Source of the DNA: Streptomyces silvae
Lineage (GTDB): Bacteria; Actinomycetota; Actinomycetes; Streptomycetales; Streptomycetaceae
DNA: 64,000 bases
Direction of reading: 5' to 3'
Assembly: GCF_016745505.1 (NCBI RefSeq)
Contig: NZ_JAERUC010000078.1
Location: 1-64,000, forward strand
Shown piece by piece: positions 1-7,923 of this stretch. Each line of letters starts with the position of its first letter. The first letter of the stretch is position 1. The notes beneath the pieces were generated by a model that saw nothing but the letters and a program-made list of their open reading frames with translations, did not search any database and was not told the DNA's origin. The translations under genes were made by a program, and so were the position numbers.

Positions 1-30
1 GGCGCCCGCCCGGGATCCCGGGCGGGCGCC
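1..30 (-). terminator. Palindromic terminator of the nan operon
   Basis: A perfect inverted repeat, GGCGCCCGCCCGGGA followed at once by its complement, lies 20 bp beyond the stop codon of the MFS transporter gene. There is no T-run, which is usual for Streptomyces terminators. It is the likely 3' end of the nanA-nanK-nanE-transporter transcript. Confidence 0.7.
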
Positions 31-50
31 TTCGCGTGCGGGCGGACGTG

Positions 51-1523
51 CTATCCGACGCGGTCCGCCATCTGCTCACCGGCCCGGCCCTCCGGCACGG
101 CCAGGTGGTCCGCCCGCGCGTCCGGGTCCGTCAGCCGGTTCAGCCTGGCCGGTACGTCGAAGCCGACCAGCAGCACCACGATCACCGTGCCCGCGAAGGT
201 CAGCACCGCCAGGGCCTGCCCCAGATCCATCCCGGACGCCAGATGCGCCCCGAGCACCGGGGCCACCGCCCCGCCGAGCGCGCCCACGTTGTACGTGAAG
301 CCGAGCGCGGCCCCGCGGCTCGCCGTCGGGAAATGGCCGCCGATGTACCGCGGGAGCAGCCCGGAGATGCCGAAGCTGGTGGCCTGCAGCAGGAACAGCA
401 GACAGCCGAGCAGCAGCAGGTTGTCCTTCACCGCGAACACCGGGTAGACGAAGGCCAGCGAGGCCAGCAGCGTCAGCGCGTACGCCTTCTTCGCACCGAT
501 CCGGTCGCCGAGGAAGCCCGCACCCCAGCAGCCCACCATGGTGCCGAAGCCCGCGAAGTACAGGACGTCGGTCACCTGGCCCGTCGTGTAGCCCAGGTCG
601 GTCTTCAGATAGGTGGGCAGCAGCGCCTGGATGGGCCAGGAGTACAGGAACGCGAAGAACAGCGTCACGATCATCGAGACGTACAGCAGCCAGCCGCGCT
701 TACCACCCAGCTGCACGGCGAGCGCCACCAGGGCGAGGCCCGCGACCACCGACAGCACCGGCACCAGGCCCTCGCCGCCCGGGGTGAACACCAGGAAGAG
801 GGCGAGCGTGGCGGCCACGATCAGGACGGTGTTCGTCACGGCCAGCCGCGACGTCCGGAACAGCGGCCTGAAGGGGTTCGGCTTCGCGCCCTGGTCCGCG
901 ACGTCCGCCGTCCACTCCTCGGCCTCCGGCAGGGCCCGGCGCATCCACAGCGCCACCGCGATCGGGATCAGGCCCAGGTAGAACATCCAGCGCCAGCCCA
1001 GCGAGGGGACCACCCAGTCGTAGACCTGCGCGGCGAGGACCGAACCGACGGAGAAGCCGGAGATCAGGAAGCCGCTGGCCCGGCTGCGCAGCCGGGCGGG
1101 CCAGCTCTCCATGACGTACGTGGCGCTGGCGCCGTACTCACCGGCCATGCCCATGCCGATGGCGAGCCGGGCCGCGAAGAGGCTGTGGTAGTTCCAGGCG
1201 AACCCGCAGGCGAAGGTGCCCAGCGAGTAGAGCAGGATGCTCAGCACCATGGAGAGCTTGCGGCCGTACCGGTCGCCGATGGCGCCCAGGACCGCGCCGC
1301 CCAGCCACCGGGTGATGAAGGCACCGGAGACCAGGCTGGCGGCCTGCACCGTGCTCAGCCCGAAGTCGTCACTGATCTCGGTGAGGACGAGCGTGATCAG
1401 GACGAAGTCGAACCCGTCGAGGACGTAACCGATCCAGGCGGCGAAGAAGGACTTCCACTGCGTACCGCTCACCTCGCGGTACCAGGGGAGCGTGGGGGGT
1501 GTTTTCTGCACGGTGCGCTCCAT
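51..1523 (-). CDS. nanT: MFS transporter, probable sialic acid permease (NanT-like)
   Basis: A 490-residue multi-pass membrane protein of the major facilitator superfamily. The first segment after the N-terminal tail has the sequence YVLDGFDFVLITLV, close to the sugar-acid/sialate porters of the NanT type. The loop motif GDRYGRK is present after helix 2 and a second copy, GDRIGAKK, occurs in the C-terminal half, as expected of two six-helix halves. The ATG at 1523 is chosen because the homologous part starts there (MERTVQKTPP). It is the last gene of the nanA-nanK-nanE operon (53 bp after nanE), so import of N-acetylneuraminate is inferred from context. Family membership is clear but the substrate is inferred. 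Confidence 0.8.
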   Translation of the reverse strand: MERTVQKTPPTLPWYREVSGTQWKSFFAAWIGYVLDGFDFVLITLVLTEISDDFGLSTVQAASLVSGAFITRWLGGAVLGAIGDRYGRKLSMVLSILLYSLGTFACGFAWNYHSLFAARLAIGMGMAGEYGASATYVMESWPARLRSRASGFLISGFSVGSVLAAQVYDWVVPSLGWRWMFYLGLIPIAVALWMRRALPEAEEWTADVADQGAKPNPFRPLFRTSRLAVTNTVLIVAATLALFLVFTPGGEGLVPVLSVVAGLALVALAVQLGGKRGWLLYVSMIVTLFFAFLYSWPIQALLPTYLKTDLGYTTGQVTDVLYFAGFGTMVGCWGAGFLGDRIGAKKAYALTLLASLAFVYPVFAVKDNLLLLGCLLFLLQATSFGISGLLPRYIGGHFPTASRGAALGFTYNVGALGGAVAPVLGAHLASGMDLGQALAVLTFAGTVIVVLLVGFDVPARLNRLTDPDARADHLAVPEGRAGEQMADRVG

Positions 1524-1576
1524 GGTGCGGGACGGCGTCGCGTCGGCGGGGCGCCGTCCCGCTGGGTGAGGGCTGC

Positions 1577-2257
1577 TCAGGGCCGGGCGAGGCCGGCGAC
1601 GAAGCGGGCGGTCAGGGCGGTGGGTGCGGTGATGGCCGTGCCGACCACGACGCTGTGGGCGCCGCGGGCGAGAGCCTCGGCAGCCTCCTCGGGGGTATTG
1701 ATACGGCCTTCGGCGACCACCGGTACAGAGATCGCGGCCGAGAGAGATGTCACAAGGCCGAGGTCGGGGCCCGTCTGCTTCGGGGTCCCCGGCACATATC
1801 CGGACAGGGTGGTCGAGACGAAGTCCGCCCCCAGCTCGGCGGCGGCGATCCCCTCGGCGAGCGTGGAGACGTCCGCCATGACGAGGGCGCCCGCCGCGTG
1901 CACGGCGGTGACCAGCTCGGCGAACGTGGAGCCGTCGGGGCGCGGCCGGTCGGTGGCGTCGGCGGCGACGACGGCCGCGCCGGCCTCGACGATCGCCAGG
2001 GCGTGCCGGACGGTCGGGGTGATGTAGACCCCGGTGTCGCCGTCCTTCCACAGGCCGATGACCGGGAGGTCCACCGCCCCGGTGATCGCGGCGACGACCT
2101 CCGGCTCGTTGGCGCGGATCGCGGAACCGCCGCCGGCCACGGCCGAGAGGGCGAGGCGTACGAGGGTGGCGGTCTCGCGCATCGGGTCGCCGGGAGGCGC
2201 CTGGCAGGAGACGATCAGCCGGCCCTTCAGGGTGTCGGCCAAGTCCTGTGCGGTCAT
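1577..2257 (-). CDS. nanE: N-acylglucosamine-6-phosphate 2-epimerase (NanE)
   Basis: A 226-residue TIM-barrel protein that converts ManNAc-6-phosphate to GlcNAc-6-phosphate in the cytoplasm, the step that feeds sialic acid carbon into amino-sugar metabolism. Length and motifs are typical of NanE: LIVSCQAPPGDPM at the N-terminus, VIGLWKDGD in the middle, and the phosphate-binding end VVAEGRINTPEEA followed by VVVGTAITAP. The start codon overlaps the nanK stop by 4 bp (ATGA), so the two are translationally coupled. Position between nanK and the transporter in one operon supports the call. Confidence 0.93.
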   Translation of the reverse strand: MTAQDLADTLKGRLIVSCQAPPGDPMRETATLVRLALSAVAGGGSAIRANEPEVVAAITGAVDLPVIGLWKDGDTGVYITPTVRHALAIVEAGAAVVAADATDRPRPDGSTFAELVTAVHAAGALVMADVSTLAEGIAAAELGADFVSTTLSGYVPGTPKQTGPDLGLVTSLSAAISVPVVAEGRINTPEEAAEALARGAHSVVVGTAITAPTALTARFVAGLARP

Positions 2258-3198
2258 CGGAGAGCTCCCGGGTGATGGAGGGGAAGAGTGCTGGTCAGGG
2301 CCGCGGCGCCCAGTACGGCGGCGTCGTGGCCGAAGAGCGGGGGCTCGGGGAGGAGCCCGCGCAGCGGTGGCATCAGCTCGGCGGTGAAGGCGGCGGCCAG
2401 GGCGTCGCCGTACAGCGCGCCGATCCGCGGGACCCCGCCGCCGACGACGACCCGGTCGGGGCCGAGCGCGTTGGCGAGGCCGCCGAGGACCCGTCCGGCC
2501 GCCGCCGCCCCGGTGGTGATGGCGTGTACGGCGGCCTCCTCGCCCTCGGCGGCGCGGGCGACCACCGTTTCGAGCCGGTCCACCGGGGTGCCGGTGAGCC
2601 GTCCGTGGTGGGCGGTGATGCCGGGCCCGGAGGCGATGACCTCCAGGTGCCCGGTGGCCCCGCAGGTGCAGGGCAGTCCGGCCGCCTCCGCGCTGGGCAG
2701 GTGGCCGAGGTGGCCCGCGATCCCGGATGCGCCGTGCAGCATCCGGCCGTCGACGGCGAGCGCGCCGCCCACGCCCGTGCCGACGGCCGCGAACAGCAGC
2801 GAACCCTGGCCGGCCGGCAGCGCGGCCAGCTCCGGCCCCGCCGTGGCCCGTACGTCGTTGTCGCAGGCCACCGGGAGACCCGTACGGTCCGCGAGTCCGG
2901 CGCCGAGCGCGGTGCCGGCCCAGCCGCTGATGGAGTCGGTGGCGCTGGTGACCATGCCGCTGCGGGGGTCGACGACCCCGGCGGCCGCGATGCCGAGCGC
3001 CGTGGCCAGGCCGCCCGGGTCCACCTCGGCCGCCGCCGCGGCGAGCGCGTCGAGCACCGCCCCGGCGCCGTCACGGGCCGGGGTGGGCCGGGTGTGCCGG
3101 GCCAGCACCGTGCCGTCGGCGGCGAAGAGCGCGGCCGCGATCTTCGTGCCGCCGAGGTCGAGGCCGATCACCACGGCCCCGGTCGCCTGCCCGCTCAT
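2254..3198 (-). CDS. nanK: ROK-family kinase, N-acetylmannosamine kinase (NanK)
   Basis: A 314-residue ROK sugar kinase expected to phosphorylate ManNAc to ManNAc-6-phosphate with ATP. The phosphate-binding DLGGTK lies at about residue 15 and the ROK signature region GHLGHLP...CTCGATGHLE in the second half. The usual zinc motif of the family is CxCGxxGCxE; here the third Cys is His (CTCGATGH), a replacement seen by eye that may change or weaken metal binding. It overlaps nanA upstream and nanE downstream by 4 bp each, so it sits in the middle of a tightly coupled nanA-nanK-nanE unit, which is why ManNAc is preferred over glucose as substrate. Confidence 0.9.
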   Translation of the reverse strand: MSGQATGAVVIGLDLGGTKIAAALFAADGTVLARHTRPTPARDGAGAVLDALAAAAAEVDPGGLATALGIAAAGVVDPRSGMVTSATDSISGWAGTALGAGLADRTGLPVACDNDVRATAGPELAALPAGQGSLLFAAVGTGVGGALAVDGRMLHGASGIAGHLGHLPSAEAAGLPCTCGATGHLEVIASGPGITAHHGRLTGTPVDRLETVVARAAEGEEAAVHAITTGAAAAGRVLGGLANALGPDRVVVGGGVPRIGALYGDALAAAFTAELMPPLRGLLPEPPLFGHDAAVLGAAALTSTLPLHHPGALR

Positions 3199-4154
3199 CG
3201 GACCGGCGGCAGACCGGCGGCGCGCAGCCGCTCACCGATCAGCGCGACGGACTCGTCGGACAGCTGGATCTGCGGGAAGACGGTGGCGCCGTCGTCGATG
3301 ACGCCGAGCAGCCGCAGCGCGTGCTTGAAGGAGCCCAGCGCAGAGGAGCTGCGGCCCATGTCCTGCTCGGGGCCGACGTCGACCATGGCGAAGAGCTCGA
3401 CGAGACGCTCCTGCTCCCGGGCGGCGAGGTCCCAGTCGCCGGCGCGCGCGGCGTCGTACAGCCGGACGTAACCGGCCGGGTCCACGTTGCCGATGCCGGG
3501 CACGACACCGTCGGCCCCGGCCAGCAGCGCCGCGTCCACGGTGAGTTCGGAACCGGTCAGCACGCTGAAGTGCGGCACCGGGCCGTCGGCGCGGCCCTCG
3601 CGCCCGCCGAGCTCCACGATCAGCCGGCGCAGCCCGCCCTCGTCGCCGCTGCTGTCCTTGAGGCCGGCGAGGGTGCCGTCCTCGGCGAGCTCGCGCACCA
3701 GGGCGGCGGAGAGCTTGGAGTGCACGGCGACCGGGATGTCGTAGGCGAAGAGCGGCAGATCGACGGCGGCGCGCAGCGCGCGGAAGTGCGCGGCGATCTC
3801 CTTCGGGTGCGTACGGGTGTAGAAGGGCGCGGTCGCCACGAGGGCGTCCGCGCCGAGCTCCGCCGCGGTCCGGGCGTGCTGCACGACCCGGGCGGTCGTC
3901 GTGTCGATGACCCCGGCGAGGACCGGGACCCGGCCCGCGGCGGCGGTGACGACGGTCCTCAGCGCGGTGGCGCGCTGGTCGTCGGTCAGGTAGGCGACCT
4001 CGCTGGTGGAACCGAGGGCGAAGAGTCCGTGCACGCCGCCGTCGACGAGGTGGCCGACGAGCCGGGTCAGGGAGGCGGTGTCGACCTCCCCGAGGCCGTC
4101 GAGCGGGGTGCAGACCGGCGGTACGACGCCGTGCAGCGGTGCGGTCAAGGACAT
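3195..4154 (-). CDS. nanA: N-acetylneuraminate lyase, DapA/NanA family (first copy)
   Basis: A 319-residue class I aldolase of the dihydrodipicolinate synthase/N-acetylneuraminate lyase superfamily. The Schiff-base lysine is Lys166 (in LKDSSG) and the conserved tyrosine is Tyr138 (in FAYDIPV). The carboxylate-binding loop reads GSTSE instead of the common GSTGE. It probably cleaves N-acetylneuraminate to ManNAc and pyruvate. It is first in the operon with nanK and nanE, overlapping nanK by 4 bp, and has its own promoter and operator upstream. A paralogue with Lys and Tyr at the same positions lies at 16890-17822. Another sugar-acid aldolase specificity cannot be excluded from sequence alone. 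Confidence 0.85.
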   Translation of the reverse strand: MSLTAPLHGVVPPVCTPLDGLGEVDTASLTRLVGHLVDGGVHGLFALGSTSEVAYLTDDQRATALRTVVTAAAGRVPVLAGVIDTTTARVVQHARTAAELGADALVATAPFYTRTHPKEIAAHFRALRAAVDLPLFAYDIPVAVHSKLSAALVRELAEDGTLAGLKDSSGDEGGLRRLIVELGGREGRADGPVPHFSVLTGSELTVDAALLAGADGVVPGIGNVDPAGYVRLYDAARAGDWDLAAREQERLVELFAMVDVGPEQDMGRSSSALGSFKHALRLLGVIDDGATVFPQIQLSDESVALIGERLRAAGLPPVR

Positions 4155-4212
4155 GGTGTGGGGCTCCAGCTCGTTCGGAACGCGCCCGCCGCCCGGAGGG
4201 GAGACGAGCCCG

Positions 4213-4241
4213 AGACATGAGACGTAAGATGTCCTATGTCT
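4213..4241. promoter_or_regulatory. GntR-type operator O1 (nanA / gntR intergenic)
   Basis: An imperfect palindrome bounded by AGACAT and ATGTCT contains the core GAC-GTAAGAT-GTC. The same core occurs at 10277-10289 and, on the other strand, inside 11189-11213. The site covers the expected start of transcription of nanA. It is probably bound by one or both FadR-type regulators of this locus (4317-5024, 10396-11127). Confidence 0.75.
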
Positions 4242-4249
4242 GGACTCAC

Positions 4250-4278
4250 CTTAAACAGATGCACCGGCGGCCGGTCAA
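4250..4278 (-). promoter_or_regulatory. Promoter of the nanA operon
   Basis: On the minus strand, TTGACC (-35, 4278-4273) is followed after 17 bp by TTTAAG (-10, 4255-4250). The spacing fits a vegetative (HrdB-type) promoter, and the operator begins about 9 bp after the -10 box, where a repressor would block initiation. Confidence 0.55.
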
Positions 4279-4316
4279 GAGGTACCGGAGGCCGGCGACA
4301 CCGCAGGAGGACCGTT

Positions 4317-5024
4317 GTGGCCCGCCCCACCATGGCTCAGGACATCGAACGAAGGATCAAGGAACTGATCCTCGAACGCAGGCTCGGACCGGGCGATCCG
4401 CTGCCCACGGAGGCCGAGCTGATGGAGCTGTTCGCGGCCGGACGCGTCTCGGTGCGCGAGGCGCTCAAAGCACTCCAGGCCATGAACGTCGTCGAGATCC
4501 GCCGGGGCTTCGGGACCTTCGTCGGCTCCCTCTCCCTGTCCCCCTTCGCCGAGGGGCTGGCCTTCCGGGCCGCCGTCCGGCACGGGCAGGGGGAGCCGGG
4601 CCTGCTGGAGCTGATGAAGGTGCGCGAGGCGCTGGAGACAGGACTGGTCGGCGCCGTCACCGCCGGGGTGCCCGCGGAGGACCTGGCCGTGCTGCGGGCC
4701 CTCGTCGGGACCATGGAGACCGAGGCCGCGCAGGGCGGCCGGGTGGCCCGCGCCACCGACCGCGCCTTCCACCTCGCGCTCTACGCCTCCCTCGACAACC
4801 ACCTGCTCAGCGAGGTGCTGGACGCGTTCTGGGCGGCCATGGACCGGGTGCGCGAGGACGTCGACGACGGCCACCAGGACCCCGCCGTCACCTGCGCCCA
4901 GCACCACGAGATCGTCGAGGCGGTCGCGGCGGCCGACGGCGCCCGTGCGGTACGCGCGATGCGCACCCACTTCGACGGCATCCGCCACCGCCTGGAACCG
5001 CAGCGGGCCGGGGCGGGCGCCTGA
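4317..5024 (+). CDS. GntR/FadR-family transcriptional regulator (nan locus, first)
   Basis: A 235-residue regulator with an N-terminal winged helix of the GntR type (PGDPLPTEAELMELF, then RVSVREALKALQAM) and a C-terminal helical FCD ligand-binding domain (HLALYASLDN...). GTG at 4317 is chosen because AGGAGG stands 6 bp before it; upstream in-frame codons lack such a site. It is divergent from nanA with an operator between them, the usual arrangement of a local autoregulated repressor. The effector is probably sialic acid or an intermediate such as ManNAc-6-P or GlcNAc-6-P. A second FadR-type regulator with similar layout lies at 10396-11127, and which one binds which site is not decidable here. 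Confidence 0.85.
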   Translation: MARPTMAQDIERRIKELILERRLGPGDPLPTEAELMELFAAGRVSVREALKALQAMNVVEIRRGFGTFVGSLSLSPFAEGLAFRAAVRHGQGEPGLLELMKVREALETGLVGAVTAGVPAEDLAVLRALVGTMETEAAQGGRVARATDRAFHLALYASLDNHLLSEVLDAFWAAMDRVREDVDDGHQDPAVTCAQHHEIVEAVAAADGARAVRAMRTHFDGIRHRLEPQRAGAGA

Positions 5025-5049
5025 CCTCCGGGCCCGGCCGGCCGGCCGC

Positions 5050-6249
5050 TCAGCCGCCGCCCTCGTCCCCGTACAGATAGCTGGTCGTCCCCGCCAGCGT
5101 GGCCCGGCACCACTCCTCCACCCCGGCCTGGTCCAACGCGTCCCAGTCCGGGGTGCGTTCGACCTGCGCCCGGCCGATCCGGCGGCCCAGCTCCACCAGC
5201 CGCGCCCCCTCCGGGGTGCGCTCGCGCGCGTACCGCCCGAGCGCCTCGGCGGGTGACGCGGACGCCCGCAGCGACCGCTCCAGGCAGAGCGCGTCCTGGA
5301 GCGCCTTCACCGCCCCGCTCGCGGTGTGCGGGCGGGTCACCCCGGCCGCGTCCCCCGCCAGCAGGAACGGCGGGTCCGCCGCGACCGGCGCGTGCAGGTC
5401 GGTGACGGGGTGGCAGGTCATCGCGGTGTGCTCGCCCCGGGCCACGATCTCGGCCCACTCCGCGGGGAAGTGCTGCTCGGCGATCCGCCGTACGTACGCC
5501 ACGTCGGGGGCGCCGGGGCCGCACGGCCGCGCGTAGACCGCGTACGCGAGCAGGTGGTCCCGCTCCCCGTCCCCCTCGGTGTCCCCGCGCGGGATCAGAT
5601 AGAAGATGCCGTGCCCGCCCCGGAACCCGAGGGTGACCCAGGACTCCCGCAGCAGTTCCAGCGGCCGCCGGTGACCGGTGAGCGCGCTCATCGGCAGGGT
5701 GCCCCGCCACACCGCGTACCCGGCGGGGGAGGGGCGCAGGTCCGGGGCGAGGAGGCCCCGGGTGAGCGACCGGTGCCCGTCCGCGCCCACGACGACGTCG
5801 TACTCCTCGGCGCCGCCCTCCGTACGGACGACGGCGCGCCCTCCCTCCGCCCGTCCGACGGACACGACCGGGTGCCCCCGGTGGTACCGCACCGCGGGCG
5901 AGGAGCCCGCACTCCGCCGCAACGCCTGCCACAGCAGGCCCCAGTTGCAGGCGGTGACCGGGCCGGACTGCCGGGCGAACTCGCGGGCCGACCGGCTCCC
6001 CGCCGCCCGGGTCACCCACACCCGCGTGGCCACCGGAACCGTCGGCATCGCCGCGTCCAGATAGCCGACGGCGGTCAACTCCCCGTGCAGGGACGGCGGG
6101 AGCACGATCCCCAGGCCCCTGCCGCGCAGCTCACCGGCACTGCGCTCGTACACGGTGACCTCGGCGCCCGCCCGGGCGCCCGCCACCGCCATCGCGCAGC
6201 CCGCGATGCTGCCCCCGACCACACCCATACGTAAGCGCGTCACCGCCAC
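5050..6249 (-). CDS. FAD-dependent monooxygenase (aromatic hydroxylase-like)
   Basis: A 399-residue flavoprotein of the p-hydroxybenzoate hydroxylase superfamily. The FAD-binding Rossmann motif is at the N-terminus (MGVVGGSIAGCAMAV, then the acidic strand end VTVYER), DxxxGADG-type sequence VVVGADGHRS is near residue 160, and the second FAD motif LLAGDAAGVTRPHTASG lies in the C-terminal half. Substrate is unknown. The start may be the GTG at 6249 or the ATG at 6226-6228, seven codons in. It follows the sialidase by 154 bp and runs convergent with the GntR gene upstream. It has no evident role in sialic acid use, so it may be a bystander in the locus. Confidence 0.8.
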   Translation of the reverse strand: MAVTRLRMGVVGGSIAGCAMAVAGARAGAEVTVYERSAGELRGRGLGIVLPPSLHGELTAVGYLDAAMPTVPVATRVWVTRAAGSRSAREFARQSGPVTACNWGLLWQALRRSAGSSPAVRYHRGHPVVSVGRAEGGRAVVRTEGGAEEYDVVVGADGHRSLTRGLLAPDLRPSPAGYAVWRGTLPMSALTGHRRPLELLRESWVTLGFRGGHGIFYLIPRGDTEGDGERDHLLAYAVYARPCGPGAPDVAYVRRIAEQHFPAEWAEIVARGEHTAMTCHPVTDLHAPVAADPPFLLAGDAAGVTRPHTASGAVKALQDALCLERSLRASASPAEALGRYARERTPEGARLVELGRRIGRAQVERTPDWDALDQAGVEEWCRATLAGTTSYLYGDEGGG

Positions 6250-6403
6250 ACCGCCACCGCCCGTCCAGTCGCCCGGGGTTCCCCGCCGGATGCTGCCACC
6301 ACCATCCTGGCAGCCCGGCGGCCTGGCGGGCGGTGGTGACGCGACGGCGTGAGCCCCTGACCGTCACGGGGACGGGCAGGGGCCCACCCCCGGCGACGTA
6401 CGG

Positions 6404-7852
6404 TTACGGTGTGACGGTCACCGTCCGGCTGCCCGAGGCCTGCTTGCCGTCGGCCCTGTAGGTCGCGGTGAGCTTGACGTCCCCGGAGGCACCCGCCGGG
6501 ATCGTCACCGGGACCTTGATGTTGGCGCCCTCACCCGGCCTCGTCGCCGGGAACGCCACCTGCTTCGTCGTCCAGCCGCCCGGCACCGTCAGGTCCAGCG
6601 TCCCCGCGCTGCGGGTCACGTCCATCCGGTTGACGACCCGGACCGTGACCTCGGTGGTGGTCCCCGCCTTCAGCGTGGCCGGCGGGGTGATGGTGATGTC
6701 CGCACAGGTGCCGCCGAGCCACTTCAGGTCGAAGGAGGAGTACGTGATGGCGTCGACGCCCCCGCGCTCGTACAGCAGCCCGAGCCGGCCGTCGGGCAGC
6801 CGCGTCAGCGTCGAGTACGCGGCGCTCCCGGCGTTGACGACCTTCCGGATCGGCCAGGTCTTCCCGTTGTCGCAGGACATCTTCACGGTGAGGTTGCTCC
6901 GCGAGGACGTGCTCTCGGTGTTGCTGAACAGCAGCCACGAGGACTGCGGGTCGGAGGCGGCGGCGTCCGGGGCGTAGCGGATGACCGAGCCGTTGTTCGC
7001 CGGGTCGGGCAGATTGGTGTCCTGGGTGAACGGTGTGTAGGTGACGCCGCCGTCCGTGGAGTAGGCGATCGTACGGTAGGGCGCGGAACGGTTGTTGAGC
7101 ATGATGCGGCCGTCGTTCAGCTCGACCGTCTTGTTCTCGTCACCGCCCGGCCCGACCGGGGTGCCCGTCTTCCAGGTCGCCCCGTGGTCGTCGCTGTAGG
7201 CGCTGACCGCGTAGTTGGCCCCGTTGTTGCGGATCGCGTACTGCTGGATCAGCCGCCCCTTGTACGTGCCGTTGCGCAGCTGGATGCCCTGGCCGGAGGC
7301 GGCGAACATCCCGGCCCAGGCCGGGTTCTTGATCTGGCCGGTGATCCGGCGGTGGGTCCAGGTCAGCCCGTCGTCGTCGGAGTAGCTGTAGTCGGCCTGG
7401 AGGACGTCCGGGTCGCTCTCGTCGTTGCCGGTGGCCGAGCCGAAGAAGCCCTGGTTCACGGAGGCCGCGTAGAAGACGAAGATGCGGCCGGTGGTGGTGT
7501 CCGTGAGCAGGCTCGGGTCGCCGAAGCCCTTGGGGGCGGCCTCCTTGCGGACGACCTGCTGGGTCTGCCAGGTGGCGCCGCCGTCGGTGCTGCGGCGCAG
7601 CACGACGCCGAGGTTGCCGGGCAGGTCCCCGAGCGTGGGACGGGCGTCGTAGGCGGCGAGCAGGGTGCCCTTGACGGAGGTGGTCAGCGCGGGGATGCGG
7701 TAGTACGGGGATCCGACGCCCGCGGTGGCGATGTCCTGCGAGGTCAGTTCACCGGCGGCCGCCGCGACGGTGGGGGCGCCCTGGGCGGTGCCGGCCGCTG
7801 TGGCCACCATGACGGCGGCGGACAGCAGGGCGAGGGTGACTCTGCGCTGCAT
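6404..7852 (-). CDS. Secreted exo-alpha-sialidase (GH33-type) with C-terminal NEW3-like domain
   Basis: A 482-residue exported neuraminidase that releases terminal sialic acid from glycoconjugates. An N-terminal signal peptide ends near TAQGAPT. The RIP motif is YRIPAL (Arg52). Five Asp-boxes of the S-x-D-x-G-x-T-W/Y type occur near residues 88, 158, 220, 265 and 326 (for example STDGGATW, SDDHGATW). A candidate catalytic Tyr is Tyr346 (SAAYSTL) and a conserved Glu is in YERGG. After about residue 380 a beta-rich domain (about 100 residues, ending in TVTVTP) resembles the NEW3/CARDB modules that follow many glycosidases. It lies downstream of two esterases in the same direction, so probably one operon starting at the 10.3 kb promoter. 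Confidence 0.92.
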   Translation of the reverse strand: MQRRVTLALLSAAVMVATAAGTAQGAPTVAAAAGELTSQDIATAGVGSPYYRIPALTTSVKGTLLAAYDARPTLGDLPGNLGVVLRRSTDGGATWQTQQVVRKEAAPKGFGDPSLLTDTTTGRIFVFYAASVNQGFFGSATGNDESDPDVLQADYSYSDDDGLTWTHRRITGQIKNPAWAGMFAASGQGIQLRNGTYKGRLIQQYAIRNNGANYAVSAYSDDHGATWKTGTPVGPGGDENKTVELNDGRIMLNNRSAPYRTIAYSTDGGVTYTPFTQDTNLPDPANNGSVIRYAPDAAASDPQSSWLLFSNTESTSSRSNLTVKMSCDNGKTWPIRKVVNAGSAAYSTLTRLPDGRLGLLYERGGVDAITYSSFDLKWLGGTCADITITPPATLKAGTTTEVTVRVVNRMDVTRSAGTLDLTVPGGWTTKQVAFPATRPGEGANIKVPVTIPAGASGDVKLTATYRADGKQASGSRTVTVTP

Positions 7853-7923
7853 GAACGGTCTCTCTTCTCGTGAGGGGGAGAGCTGCGGAGATGGAGCGGG
7901 GCGCACGGCGTGAGGCCGGCGCG

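Noticed and set aside
1524-2051. N-terminal extension of the MFS transporter
   Set aside because: The extra residues are Arg/Gly-rich, overlap nanE, and lack any homology. The domain starts at 1523.
5050-6249. Monooxygenase as a step in sialic acid use
   Set aside because: No known sialic acid reaction needs it, and it lacks its own copy of the operator. It could be transcribed by read-through only.
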